Source of the DNA: JBFELO01 sp041552055
Lineage (GTDB): Bacteria; Acidobacteriota; Thermoanaerobaculia; Thermoanaerobaculales; Sulfomarinibacteraceae
Assembly (NCBI GenBank): GCA_041552055.1
Contig: JBFELO010000027.1
Span: forward strand, 1 to 41,460
Reading direction: 5' to 3'
Length of the DNA stretch: 41,460 bases
The position numbers and the translations under genes are program-made. The notes below the pieces were generated by a model. The model saw only the letters and a list, made by a program, of their open reading frames with translations. It did not search any database and was not told the origin of the DNA. Each line of letters begins with the position of its first letter. Position 1 is the first letter of the stretch. Positions 1 through 7,773 of this stretch are shown in pieces.

Positions 1-468
<468 letters not shown>

Positions 469-524
469 CACGTTTATTGAGTTTCCAGCATCGACGACGA
501 GCTCGGTTTTGGTTGTGAGTTTTT

Positions 525-640
525 TCCGGTGGTCATACCGAGGGGGAAACGCCCGTTCCCATTCCGAACACGGAAGCTAAGCCCCTCAGGGCCGATGGTA
601 CTGCATCCCTGTGGTGTGGGAGAGTAGGTCGCCGCCGGGA
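525..640 (+). rRNA. rrf: 5S ribosomal RNA
   Basis: The gene is about 116 nt long. The ends TCCGGTGGTCAT and GTCGCCGCCGGGA pair as helix I. The conserved loop CCCATTCCGAACACGGAAG (563-581) and the closing GGGAGAGTAGGTCGCC are typical of bacterial 5S. It follows 23S directly and precedes a strong terminator, so it is the last gene of the rrn operon. Confidence 0.95.
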
Positions 641-650
641 AGTTGTTTGG

Positions 651-677
651 AACGCCCCGCTCTTGCGGGGCGTTTTG
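651..677 (+). terminator. Intrinsic terminator of the rrn operon
   Basis: A perfect 10-bp stem, AACGCCCCGC / GCGGGGCGTT with loop TCTT, is followed by a short T run. It begins 10 nt after the 5S end, and it separates the rrn operon from the histidine kinase gene. Confidence 0.9.
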
Positions 678-681
678 CTAT

Positions 682-730
682 GCAATTCGCTCTCGCGAAT
701 CGCATCAGTACCGCCAGCCCGTGGTGTCCG
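682..730. repeat. Dispersed palindrome plus copy of the esterase 3' tail
   Basis: Positions 682-703 form the palindrome GCAATTCGC / GCGAATCGC with loop TCTC. From 705 the sequence matches the last codons of the esterase gene at 8963 (24 of 26 bases by eye). On the minus strand it would read DTTGWRY-stop, against DTTSWRY-stop in the esterase. The esterase copy also has a palindrome of this family just beyond its stop (8939-8960). I read it as a duplicated fragment or a gene relic next to the rrn operon. No longer homology was visible upstream. Confidence 0.6.
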
Positions 731-753
731 TCCCCCCGAAACCGGTCCCGGCG

Positions 754-759
754 TACAAT
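754..759 (+). promoter_or_regulatory. Putative -10 box of the haem-sensor kinase gene
   Basis: TACAAT lies 8 nt upstream of the chosen ATG at 768, so transcription would start at or within about 2 nt of the start codon. A GGAGG at 761-765 sits too close to the ATG to be a normal ribosome binding site. No convincing -35 box was seen. Confidence 0.35.
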
Positions 760-767
760 TGGAGGCC

Positions 768-2675
768 ATGAACCCGGATTCCCGACTGCCGGTGCCCTGG
801 CGACAGCGCCTGACCGTTCGGCTGACCGCGGGGGTCGTTCTGGTGCTCGTGCTCATTGGCGTGCCGTTCCTTCTCGCCTTCCACCGGCTGCAGCGGGCGC
901 GGCAGATCGAGCTCTTGGCCGAGGCGGCGGGGAGCCTGAGCCGGGTTATCGTAGACGGACTCCGCTCCGCAATGCTCGCCGGGCATCCCCATCTGCTCGA
1001 CGACGCAGTCAGTGACCTGTCCCGTCAGCCGGAGGTCGAGCGGATTGTTCTCCTCAACCGTCTTGGACAGGTCAAAGTGAGTTCCGATGCCTCCCTGGTT
1101 GGTCGCGTTTTTCACCAGCGAGACGAGCGCTGCCGCGGCTGCCACGGCGCCGGCGTCGCAGCGGCGGCCAGTTCCATGGTTGTTCTTGGAGAAGGTGGCA
1201 ATCGTGTCCTGAGGACAATGAGCCCGATCCGCAACGAGAAACCATGTCATCGGTGCCACGAGCCTTCGCAATCGACGAACGGCGTGCTCCTTGTGGATCA
1301 CTCGCTTCATGAGGCGGACCGGCGCTTCTTCGTCGATATCGGCCGGGCGGCGGCGCTCGGCACAGTGATGGTCCTCCTCACGATCGCGGCCTTGGCCTGG
1401 CTTCTGCACCGCCTGGTTCATCGTCCCCTCAAGGAGGTAGCGGCGACCAGCCGCCGGATCGTCGGAGGAAACCTCAATGCGAGAGCCCAGGTGCCCGCAC
1501 GGGGGGAGTTCGCGCTGCTCGCGGGGCACGTGAACCAAATGACCGATCACTTGGCCAACTCCCTGGAGGCCGAGGAGTCGCATCGGCGGGAGCTGTCGGA
1601 TATCCTCAACGCCGTGGATGACGAGATTGTCGTTGTCGACCGAGACCACCGCGTGGCGATTGCGAACGACGCCTTCCAATCAAGGTCGGCGCCCGACGCC
1701 GACACGATAATCGGCCGGAGTTGCAGCGACGTGCCAGCGATCCACTGGCCTTGCACAGCGGACCGGCCCGAAGGGTGCAGCGTGAACAACGTCTTCCGGA
1801 CAGGGCGCGGCGATAAGGGAATTGTCACGCAGGCGGGTCCGGACGGTACCGAGCGGTCCATCGAGATTCACGCGTCACCTATGTTTTCCCCGGACGGCGA
1901 GGTCCACCGAGTTGTCGAGGTGCGGCGAGACATTTCAGAGCGGCGCCAACTCGAGGCCTCCCTCGTCCACTCGGAGCGTCTCGCCTCGGTGGGATTGCTC
2001 GCCTCGCGCGTGTCACATGAGATCAACAACCCGCTCGGCGTCATCGCTGTGAGCGTTGACGGGTTGCAGCGATGGCTCGACCGACAGGAAGACCTCTCCG
2101 AGGAGCTACGAAAAGTCCTCGGGGAGAGCTTGACTCGGATCGTCGAGGAGACGCGGAGGGGCCGGTCCGTAACGGATCGCCTGCTTCATATTGCCCGCCC
2201 TGCGGCGCGGAGCAGAAGCCTCATCGACGTCAACAGGGCGGTAGACGAAACCCTTGCGACGATGGCATTCGCCGTGCAGCGAGCGGGCGTCGAGGCACGC
2301 AAGGAGTTCGCGGAGGGACTGCCGCCGCTGGTCGGAGACGAGGCCAACCTCAAGCAGGTGCTCATGAACCTCCTCCTAAACTCGATCCAGGCGATGGATT
2401 CTCGAGGAGGAACGCTCCGGGTCGTTACCTCACACGACGGCGGTGAACTCCGCATTGACGTCGAGGACACGGGCGAGGGGATCCCGGCAGCGTTGCTGAC
2501 CAGGATTTACGATCCTTTCTTCACGACCAAGCCGGCGGGCGAGGGGACCGGTCTCGGCCTGTTCATCGCGCACCGACTCATCACCGAAATGGGCGGCGCA
2601 ATCCGTGTTGAGAGCCGACCAGGCGACGGAACGCGCTTCACCCTGACCTTCCCGGCGCCGGAAAAGGAAGGCTAG
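768..2675 (+). CDS. Membrane sensor histidine kinase with periplasmic CxxCH haem-binding domain
   Basis: 635 residues from ATG 768; an earlier in-frame start at 663 would run through the repeat and is rejected. A transmembrane segment (about 20-40) is followed by a periplasmic sensor carrying two c-type haem motifs, CRGCH (122-126) and CHRCH (160-164). A second transmembrane segment (about 220-245), HAMP, PAS, HisKA with SHEINNP (phospho-acceptor His417) and a HATPase domain with DTGEGIP and GEGTGLGL follow. The catalytic half is NtrB-like. The inferred role is sensing redox state or a small ligand (gas, oxygen, electron acceptor) through haem and phosphorylating the activator encoded 4 nt downstream. 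The ligand cannot be read from sequence. Confidence 0.9.
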   Translation: MNPDSRLPVPWRQRLTVRLTAGVVLVLVLIGVPFLLAFHRLQRARQIELLAEAAGSLSRVIVDGLRSAMLAGHPHLLDDAVSDLSRQPEVERIVLLNRLGQVKVSSDASLVGRVFHQRDERCRGCHGAGVAAAASSMVVLGEGGNRVLRTMSPIRNEKPCHRCHEPSQSTNGVLLVDHSLHEADRRFFVDIGRAAALGTVMVLLTIAALAWLLHRLVHRPLKEVAATSRRIVGGNLNARAQVPARGEFALLAGHVNQMTDHLANSLEAEESHRRELSDILNAVDDEIVVVDRDHRVAIANDAFQSRSAPDADTIIGRSCSDVPAIHWPCTADRPEGCSVNNVFRTGRGDKGIVTQAGPDGTERSIEIHASPMFSPDGEVHRVVEVRRDISERRQLEASLVHSERLASVGLLASRVSHEINNPLGVIAVSVDGLQRWLDRQEDLSEELRKVLGESLTRIVEETRRGRSVTDRLLHIARPAARSRSLIDVNRAVDETLATMAFAVQRAGVEARKEFAEGLPPLVGDEANLKQVLMNLLLNSIQAMDSRGGTLRVVTSHDGGELRIDVEDTGEGIPAALLTRIYDPFFTTKPAGEGTGLGLFIAHRLITEMGGAIRVESRPGDGTRFTLTFPAPEKEG

Positions 2676-2679
2676 GAAC

Positions 2680-4053
2680 GTGACGAGCAGTGCCAAGATC
2701 CAGCTTCTTTTGGTTGATGACGACGCGTCTTTTCGCGAAGTCCTGCAGACCGAGCTGAAGCGTGCGGGCTTCACGGTGGAATCAGTGCCGGATTCCGAGA
2801 CGGCGCTCGCGACGGTCGAATCCCAGTCTTTCGACGTGGCTTTGGTGGATCTCAGTTTGCCGGGCATGCCCGGGGAGGAGCTTGTCCGCGAGCTGAGAGA
2901 TCGTAGCCCGGCGACCGAGTGCATCGTGCTCACCGGCCACGGGACGATCGACAACGCGGTGCGGACCATGAAGGACGGGGCCTACGACTTCCTTACGAAA
3001 CCCTGCAACCTGGACGAACTGGAGACGGTCATCAGGAAAGCGTTTGAAAGACGGTCGCTGGTGCGGCAGAATCGCATGCTCGAACGTGAGCTGGCCCGCC
3101 AGGGCCGGTTCCGCGAGTTCATCGGGCAGAGTCGCGCACTAGGCTCCGTTCTCGATACCATCGCCAAGGTCTCTCTGGCCGACTCGACCGTGCTGATTCA
3201 GGGGGAGAGCGGGGTTGGCAAAGAACTCGCCGCCCGCGCGATCCACCGCCACAGCGAACGTGCCAAACAGCCCTTCATCGTCGTCGATTGCACCTCGCTC
3301 CAGGAGAGCCTTCTCCAAAGCGAGCTCTTCGGGCACGAGCGCGGCGCCTTTACCGGCGCGGTCGCCCGCAAGCACGGCCTCTTCGAGGTGGCTGACGGTG
3401 GAACCGTCTTTCTCGACGAAATCGGCGAGCTCTCGATCCCGATGCAGGCGCGCGTGCTCCGGGTGCTGGACGCGGGGTCTTTTCGACGCGTGGGGGGGGT
3501 GGGGGACATCCGAGTGGACGTCCGCGTCGTCTGTGCCACGAATCGCGACCTTTACCGGATGGTCGAAGAGGGGACTTTTCGGCAAGACCTCTACTATCGA
3601 ATCAACGTGGTGAGCTTCACTCTCCCGCCGCTTCGAGAGCGCCGCGATGACATCCCACTGCTGGCCGAATACTTCGCGGGTAACCCGCCCGTGGCGCGGC
3701 GCACGCCGGTCCGCTTTTCGCGTCAGGCGATGACCCTCCTGACCTCCTACCGCTGGCCGGGCAACGTTCGAGAGCTCCAGAACGTGGTCGAACGCGGTCT
3801 GATACTTGCCGACGACGGGGGAGAGATTGGCGTCCAGGATCTGCCGGCCAACCTGAGGCAGGACCCGAAGGTCTCCGCACTCGATCTGTACGAGGGCTGT
3901 CCGACCCTGAAAGAGCTCGAACAGCTTTACATCCAAAGGTTGCTCGACCGGTTCGGAGGTCACCGCGCCCGCGTTGCGGGCGTCCTCGGAATCAGCGAGC
4001 GCAACCTTTACCGCAAGCTCAGACGACTCCCCCAGAACAGCTCCGACGGCTAG
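2680..4053 (+). CDS. NtrC-family sigma-54-dependent response regulator
   Basis: 457 residues, GTG start 4 nt after the kinase stop, so the two are co-transcribed. The receiver domain has the acidic triad DDD at 13-15 and phospho-acceptor Asp57. The AAA+ domain has Walker A GESGVGKE (175-182) and an intact GAFTGA loop (222-227), the contact to sigma-54. A Fis-type helix-turn-helix is at the C terminus. By family it is an activator that binds upstream enhancer sites and opens sigma-54 promoters. Two such promoters, each with identical candidate enhancer sites, lie immediately downstream at 4066-4195 and 4713-4842, and are the obvious targets. Confidence 0.95.
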   Translation: MTSSAKIQLLLVDDDASFREVLQTELKRAGFTVESVPDSETALATVESQSFDVALVDLSLPGMPGEELVRELRDRSPATECIVLTGHGTIDNAVRTMKDGAYDFLTKPCNLDELETVIRKAFERRSLVRQNRMLERELARQGRFREFIGQSRALGSVLDTIAKVSLADSTVLIQGESGVGKELAARAIHRHSERAKQPFIVVDCTSLQESLLQSELFGHERGAFTGAVARKHGLFEVADGGTVFLDEIGELSIPMQARVLRVLDAGSFRRVGGVGDIRVDVRVVCATNRDLYRMVEEGTFRQDLYYRINVVSFTLPPLRERRDDIPLLAEYFAGNPPVARRTPVRFSRQAMTLLTSYRWPGNVRELQNVVERGLILADDGGEIGVQDLPANLRQDPKVSALDLYEGCPTLKELEQLYIQRLLDRFGGHRARVAGVLGISERNLYRKLRRLPQNSSDG

Positions 4054-4065
4054 GCTGCCACATTC

Positions 4066-4090
4066 GTCAGGACACCTGACATTCTGTCAG
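4066..4090 (+). promoter_or_regulatory. Candidate enhancer (UAS) for the NtrC-type regulator, copy 1
   Basis: Three alternating half-sites, GTCAG (4066), CTGAC (4076) and GTCAG (4086), start exactly 10 bp apart, so they lie on one helix face. The right-hand pair forms the perfect palindrome CTGACATTCTGTCAG. The left pair forms GTCAGGACACCTGAC. The same geometry recurs at 4713-4737. The site begins 13 bp after the regulator stop codon, and its centre (4083) is 111 bp from the -12 GC of the promoter below. Confidence 0.8.
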
Positions 4091-4179
4091 TAGGCGAGGG
4101 AGTCATCCGTTTCGGCAGATTGAAACAGAAACGATTCACCCTCAGAAAGATAGGCCTGCCCCACTGCCCCGGTCGGGTG

Positions 4180-4196
4180 TTGGAACCGGCTTTGCT
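4180..4196 (+). promoter_or_regulatory. Sigma-54 (-24/-12) promoter, copy 1
   Basis: TTGGAACCGGCTTTGCT has GG at 4182-4183 and GC at 4194-4195 with the canonical 10-bp gap. It drives the degenerate receiver gene at 4313. The flanking stretch (AGGCCTGC to the promoter) is nearly identical to copy 2, so whole control regions, not just core boxes, are duplicated. The start of transcription is expected near 4206, giving a leader of about 107 nt. Confidence 0.85.
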
Positions 4197-4312
4197 CTCT
4201 GGAGATCCACGACGATGATGCGCCCTCGGCCGTCGATGGGGCGCGATGACGGGGCGCGTGGGCCCGCGAGGCAGCCGCCCGGCGGCCCGCCTCGTGAGGA
4301 GACGTCAAAAAC

Positions 4313-4705
4313 ATGGCGGTGTTGAGAGAGCTTCTGGTGTGTGGCTGCCGGCCAACGGATGTGGCCCTGCTCCGCAGGTGCACGCAGAGAGGAGGGACAC
4401 AGATTCGCGCGGTGGGCTCTCCGGTAGAGTTGGCCCGGCTCGCCCTGGGCAGCCGGCCAGGGGCGCTTATCTTCGGCCTCAGGCGGGACGGACTCGATCA
4501 TCTGGAGGTGATTCCGATCGTCCACCAGGTCTGGCCGGATGTCCCGGTAATCATCGTCGCCTACGAGGACTCGCTCGACCTCGAACGACGCGCGCGCCAG
4601 GCCGGAATCTTCTACTACTCCCTCCATCCCCTTGATGCAGACGAGCTGGCTGCCGTGCTCGACGATCTCGAGAGACGTGCGCAACACCGCCGGGGGCTCG
4701 GCTGA
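4313..4705 (+). CDS. Degenerate (pseudo-)receiver domain protein
   Basis: 130 residues; the start is set by ATG 4313 with GAGGAGA upstream. The alternating hydrophobic strands and helices look like a stand-alone response-regulator receiver fold, but key residues are missing. Where the phospho-acceptor Asp is expected the sequence reads ALIFGLRRDG. The conserved Lys-Pro near the end is replaced by His-Pro (YYSLHPLDADEL). It probably does not accept phosphate in the usual way and may be a protein-interaction module or decoy. It is transcribed from a sigma-54 promoter that looks controlled by the adjacent NtrC-type regulator, so it may feed back on that system. The receiver assignment is from pattern, not alignment. 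Confidence 0.7.
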   Translation: MAVLRELLVCGCRPTDVALLRRCTQRGGTQIRAVGSPVELARLALGSRPGALIFGLRRDGLDHLEVIPIVHQVWPDVPVIIVAYEDSLDLERRARQAGIFYYSLHPLDADELAAVLDDLERRAQHRRGLG

Positions 4706-4712
4706 GATTCGA

Positions 4713-4737
4713 GTCAGCGCAACTGACATTCTGTCAG
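4713..4737 (+). promoter_or_regulatory. Candidate enhancer (UAS) for the NtrC-type regulator, copy 2
   Basis: GTCAG (4713), CTGAC (4723) and GTCAG (4733) repeat the 10-bp spacing of copy 1. The palindrome CTGACATTCTGTCAG is base-for-base identical. Its centre (4730) is again 111 bp from the -12 GC. Such exact spacing in two otherwise diverged upstream regions argues for function. Confidence 0.8.
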
Positions 4738-4827
4738 GAGGCGGAGGCGCCATCCGATCAGGGGAACCAGGGCCGAAATGAAGTACTTTCAGACAGTTAG
4801 GCCTGCTCCGCTGACCCGGCCGGGTGT

Positions 4828-4844
4828 TGGAACCGGCCTTGCAC
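4828..4844 (+). promoter_or_regulatory. Sigma-54 (-24/-12) promoter, copy 2
   Basis: TTGGAACCGGCCTTGCA has GG at 4829-4830 and GC at 4841-4842, again with 10 bp between. It drives the secreted diheme protein gene at 5021 and, before it, a possible short leader ORF. The predicted start of transcription near 4853 gives a leader of about 170 nt. Confidence 0.85.
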
Positions 4845-4911
4845 TCCGAAGACTCGCAACAGAGGTACGCCGCCCTGGGCCTTAGCGCGGGGGAGCGATA
4901 AGGAGGGACGC

Positions 4912-4980
4912 ATGGGACCTCGATCGGAGGCCGACGAACTCGTTGCAGACTCTTTTTCCTCTGGGCGAGTGATTTCTTGA
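4912..4980 (+). CDS. Possible 22-residue leader peptide
   Basis: An ATG at 4912 follows a near-perfect ribosome binding site (AAGGAGGGACGC) and opens a 22-codon frame ending at TGA 4980. The frame lies in the long leader between the sigma-54 promoter and the secreted haem protein. The peptide (MGPRSEADELVADSFSSGRVIS) resembles nothing I recognise. The strong ribosome binding site is the main argument. It may be translated and influence the downstream gene, or it may be chance. Confidence 0.35.
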   Translation: MGPRSEADELVADSFSSGRVIS

Positions 4981-5020
4981 TGATCATCTGTGGGAAAAGT
5001 TTTTTTGAAAGGAGTGATGG

Positions 5021-7381
5021 ATGAAAAGGAAGGTCGTTTTGTCCGTAGGAATCGTTATCTTGGTTGGCCTACTCGGTTGGGCCGCAGCCGATTTTGTCGC
5101 GAACGACACCATCCCGGGGTACGTGCACAGGAACGGCGCCGGCTCCAGGGTGGACGTCAGGTCGGACGGTGCGAATGACGGTACTGAGTGGACCGTCGTA
5201 TTCACGCGGAACCTCCAGACCGGGGACCCCGATCACGATATACAGCTGGAACCCGGGGGCACATACTACTTCCAGGTTGCCACATGGAACAACGCGGGTG
5301 ACGAGCTGCATGACGCCTCCGAGATGAACAACGTGCACTCGATGATGGTCCCGGCCGCGCCAGGGCCTCTGGTTTTCTCCGGAACACCGGGCATTTTCGA
5401 GGCACTCACCGGTGAGTATCTTGCGAGTGGCGAAGTCCAGATCACGGTACGGTGGCTGGACGCATCGAAAGACGACCGGCGAAAGTTCTGGACGTTCAGC
5501 GGGTCGGACTGGACCCAATCCTCCGAGAACGAGGACCGGCTCGCCTTCATCTGGGACCTGCAGGGGGACCAGTTTGCCTCCGCCGGCACGTGCGCGGCCA
5601 TGTGCCACACGCCGAGGATGTACACGGCTCCGGATACGTTCGTGGACACGTGGCAGTGGAAGGCGACGCGCACCAACCCATCGGGCTATGCGGATGACAA
5701 GTACTGGGACGACGGGAACGGGGGAACGGCCTCCGGCCGCCACAGCGACCCAGGGCAGGCACCGTACAAGGACAACGTGGCCGACAGTGTGCCCTCGCAC
5801 ATGTCGGAGGACGACCCCGGCGCGAAAGCCAACTTCATCTTCGAGTTCCAGGAGGGGATGAGGGAGGCTGCTGCCTGGATGGACGGGGCCTGGGCCGCAG
5901 GCGACGTCCTTCCGGGATACGTCGGCCGCCGCGGGTCCGGATCGCGCGTCGATACCCGCGCCACTGCAACCCACGATGGCTCGTCTTGGACCGTCACGAT
6001 CCGTCGGAAACTCGACACGGGTGATACAACCCAGGACATAAGCTTCGAACGTGACGGGACGTACTACTTCCAAGTTGCCACCTGGAACAACGCAGGAGAC
6101 GAGTTGCACAACACTGCCGAGATGAACAACGTGTACTCGATGATGATCCCCGCCACGGACGGGCCTCTCATGTTCTCCGGCACGCCGTCTATATTCAGTT
6201 CACTGACCGGTGAACTGCTTGACAGCGACGAGATCGAAATCACAGTGGTCTGGCCCGACGCCACTCGGAACGACCTGCGGAAGTTTTGGTCGTTCGACGG
6301 GTCGGACTGGATCCAATCCTCTGAGAATGAGGACCGGGTGGCCTTCATCTGGGATATGCAGGAGGACCAGTTTGCCTCTGCCGGCACCTGCGCCGCCATG
6401 TGCCACACGCCGAACATGTACACGGCGGAGGGGACCTTCGTGGACACCTGGCATTGGAAAGCGACCCGAACCAGCGCTACCGGGTTCTGCGATGACAAGT
6501 ACTGGGACGATGGTGCGGGCGGGACCGGCAGCGGGCGGCACTCCGACCCCGGTACCTCCGTCTACAAAGACAACGCGGACAACGGTGGTGCACCCAGCTA
6601 TATGTCCGCGGCCGGACCCGGTACCTCTGCCAGGTTCCTATTCGATCACGCCCCGGCAGCGGGATGGGGCAGGGCCGTTGACTTTGCGGTCGGCGCGCTC
6701 CGATGTGCGGGCGGAAACTCCTACTGGACCGAAATCGCCGCCCACCTGGGAGGTCGGCATGGCAGTGAGTGGCGCACCGACCTGGTGCTGAAGAACTCCT
6801 CCGATTCGATTGCTGAGGTGGAGTTCACCCTGCACACCGACTCGGGTGAGGAGACGATGACGGGTGCGGTCGATCCCATGGCTCAAGGCATCATCGAAGA
6901 CATCGTGGGCACCATGGGCGTCGAAGACAAGGGCGCGTTGGAGATCTGCTCGACGAATCCACTCAAGGTCATCTCCCGGATCTACAACCAGGCAGAGAGC
7001 GGTACCTTCGGCCAGTTCATCGACGGCCAAACCAGCGACGATGGGCTGTCGCGGGGTGAGTCTGCCATCTTACTGGGTCTTCGCCAGATGGAGGATGAGT
7101 ACCGCACAAACATCAGCGTGACGAACACGGGGATGGATGAAGCAGATGTGAGGATCGTCCTCTACCGGACCAACGGCACCGAGCTGCACAGGTACAGGCT
7201 GTCTGTGGCCGCTGGGATGGTCGTCCAGGATCTGGAACCCTTCAAAAGCCGGGCCGGTGAGCCCGACATCGGCTGGGGCTACGCCACGGTGGAGGTGCTG
7301 TCAGGATCTGGCATCCTGAGCTCGGCGTCGGTGATTGACTCGATCACCAACGACGCCACAACGATTCCAATGGAACAGTAG
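5021..7381 (+). CDS. Secreted protein with two ethylbenzene-dehydrogenase-like haem-binding repeats
   Basis: 786 residues; GAAAGGAG precedes ATG 5021. A signal peptide (1-24) is followed by two tandem repeats of about 266 residues. Each starts near NDTIPGYV/GDVLPGYV, contains TYYFQVATWNNAGDELH, and carries CAAMCHTP (Cys191 and Cys457), a CxxxCH haem-type motif. The repeats resemble the ethylbenzene-dehydrogenase gamma / c552-type haem-binding family (EB_dh). The last 240 residues are a beta-rich domain often found on secreted proteins of this kind. The likely role is a periplasmic or extracellular electron-transfer or haem-binding protein. It sits behind sigma-54 promoter copy 2, so it is the main output of the haem-sensor system. 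The partner is unknown. Confidence 0.8.
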   Translation: MKRKVVLSVGIVILVGLLGWAAADFVANDTIPGYVHRNGAGSRVDVRSDGANDGTEWTVVFTRNLQTGDPDHDIQLEPGGTYYFQVATWNNAGDELHDASEMNNVHSMMVPAAPGPLVFSGTPGIFEALTGEYLASGEVQITVRWLDASKDDRRKFWTFSGSDWTQSSENEDRLAFIWDLQGDQFASAGTCAAMCHTPRMYTAPDTFVDTWQWKATRTNPSGYADDKYWDDGNGGTASGRHSDPGQAPYKDNVADSVPSHMSEDDPGAKANFIFEFQEGMREAAAWMDGAWAAGDVLPGYVGRRGSGSRVDTRATATHDGSSWTVTIRRKLDTGDTTQDISFERDGTYYFQVATWNNAGDELHNTAEMNNVYSMMIPATDGPLMFSGTPSIFSSLTGELLDSDEIEITVVWPDATRNDLRKFWSFDGSDWIQSSENEDRVAFIWDMQEDQFASAGTCAAMCHTPNMYTAEGTFVDTWHWKATRTSATGFCDDKYWDDGAGGTGSGRHSDPGTSVYKDNADNGGAPSYMSAAGPGTSARFLFDHAPAAGWGRAVDFAVGALRCAGGNSYWTEIAAHLGGRHGSEWRTDLVLKNSSDSIAEVEFTLHTDSGEETMTGAVDPMAQGIIEDIVGTMGVEDKGALEICSTNPLKVISRIYNQAESGTFGQFIDGQTSDDGLSRGESAILLGLRQMEDEYRTNISVTNTGMDEADVRIVLYRTNGTELHRYRLSVAAGMVVQDLEPFKSRAGEPDIGWGYATVEVLSGSGILSSASVIDSITNDATTIPMEQ

Positions 7382-7405
7382 ACGCGTACCGCATGTTCGA
7401 ATCGG

Positions 7406-7430
7406 AGCCGGGGCTGAGGCCCCGGCTTTT
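7406..7430 (+). terminator. Intrinsic terminator after the secreted haem protein
   Basis: A perfect 9-bp stem AGCCGGGGC / GCCCCGGCT with loop TGAG runs into TTT, 25 nt after the stop codon. It closes the haem-sensor unit. Confidence 0.88.
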
Positions 7431-7435
7431 CCCAT

Positions 7436-7457
7436 GCGATTCGCTATCGCGAATCGC
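7436..7457. repeat. Dispersed palindrome GCGATTCGC/GCGAATCGC
   Basis: The perfect 9-bp arms are separated by TATC. It lies directly after the terminator of the secreted haem protein. It belongs to the same family as the copies at 682, 8233, 8939 and 23840. Confidence 0.75.
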
Positions 7458-7465
7458 AAAAAGGA

Positions 7466-7500
7466 TTGAAAAAATACAGCTAGCTTGTTAAGCTAGCTGT
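7466..7500 (+). promoter_or_regulatory. Promoter and operator of the Phd/PIN toxin-antitoxin pair
   Basis: TTGAAA (7466-7471), a 17-bp spacer and an extended -10, TGT-TAAGCT (7486-7494), form a promoter. It is overlapped by the perfect palindrome ACAGCTAGCTT / AAGCTAGCTGT (7476-7486 and 7490-7500). Antitoxins of the Phd/YefM class bind such palindromes to repress their own operon, so this is the expected autoregulatory operator. Confidence 0.7.
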
Positions 7501-7515
7501 AACGGAGTTCGCCCG

Positions 7516-7773
7516 ATGAGTGCATATGACGACATGATCGAGGTCGGAGCTTTCGAGGCCAAGAATCGGCTTTCGGAGCTGCTGAGGGCGGCAGAGGCCG
7601 GGCGGTCGATCGTGATCACGCGGCACGGGCGAGCCGTGGCGCGGTTGGTACCGGTACACGACGAGGACAATGGAGACTTGGCAGCGCTTGGCGCTGCCCT
7701 GCGCGAGCTGCGGGGCACGGTAGAGGGCATGGTGGATGTCCTTGACCTCGTACAGGAGGGTCGGCGCCAGTGA
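7516..7773 (+). CDS. Phd/YefM-family antitoxin
   Basis: 85 residues from ATG 7516, with CGGAG upstream. The N-terminal half (EVGAFEAKNRLSELLRAAEAG, then IVITRHGRAVARLVP) is the classic Phd/YefM DNA-binding fold. The C-terminal part should wrap and neutralise the toxin. The stop TGA overlaps the GTG start of the PIN toxin (GTGA), the usual antitoxin-first arrangement. An internal ATG at 7534 is a possible alternative start. Confidence 0.9.
   Translation: MSAYDDMIEVGAFEAKNRLSELLRAAEAGRSIVITRHGRAVARLVPVHDEDNGDLAALGAALRELRGTVEGMVDVLDLVQEGRRQ

Noticed and set aside
469..524. tRNA gene in the 23S-5S spacer
   Set aside because: The spacer is only 56 nt long and shows no cloverleaf or TTCGA-type loop.
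705..1679. A 324-codon minus-strand frame across the haem-sensor kinase gene
   Set aside because: It is antisense to a gene with clear kinase domains and has no domain of its own. Only its last codons, which match the esterase end, are of interest.
7436..7457. Reading the palindromes as CRISPR repeats
   Set aside because: The copies are single, scattered over 23 kb, and lack regular spacers or cas genes.
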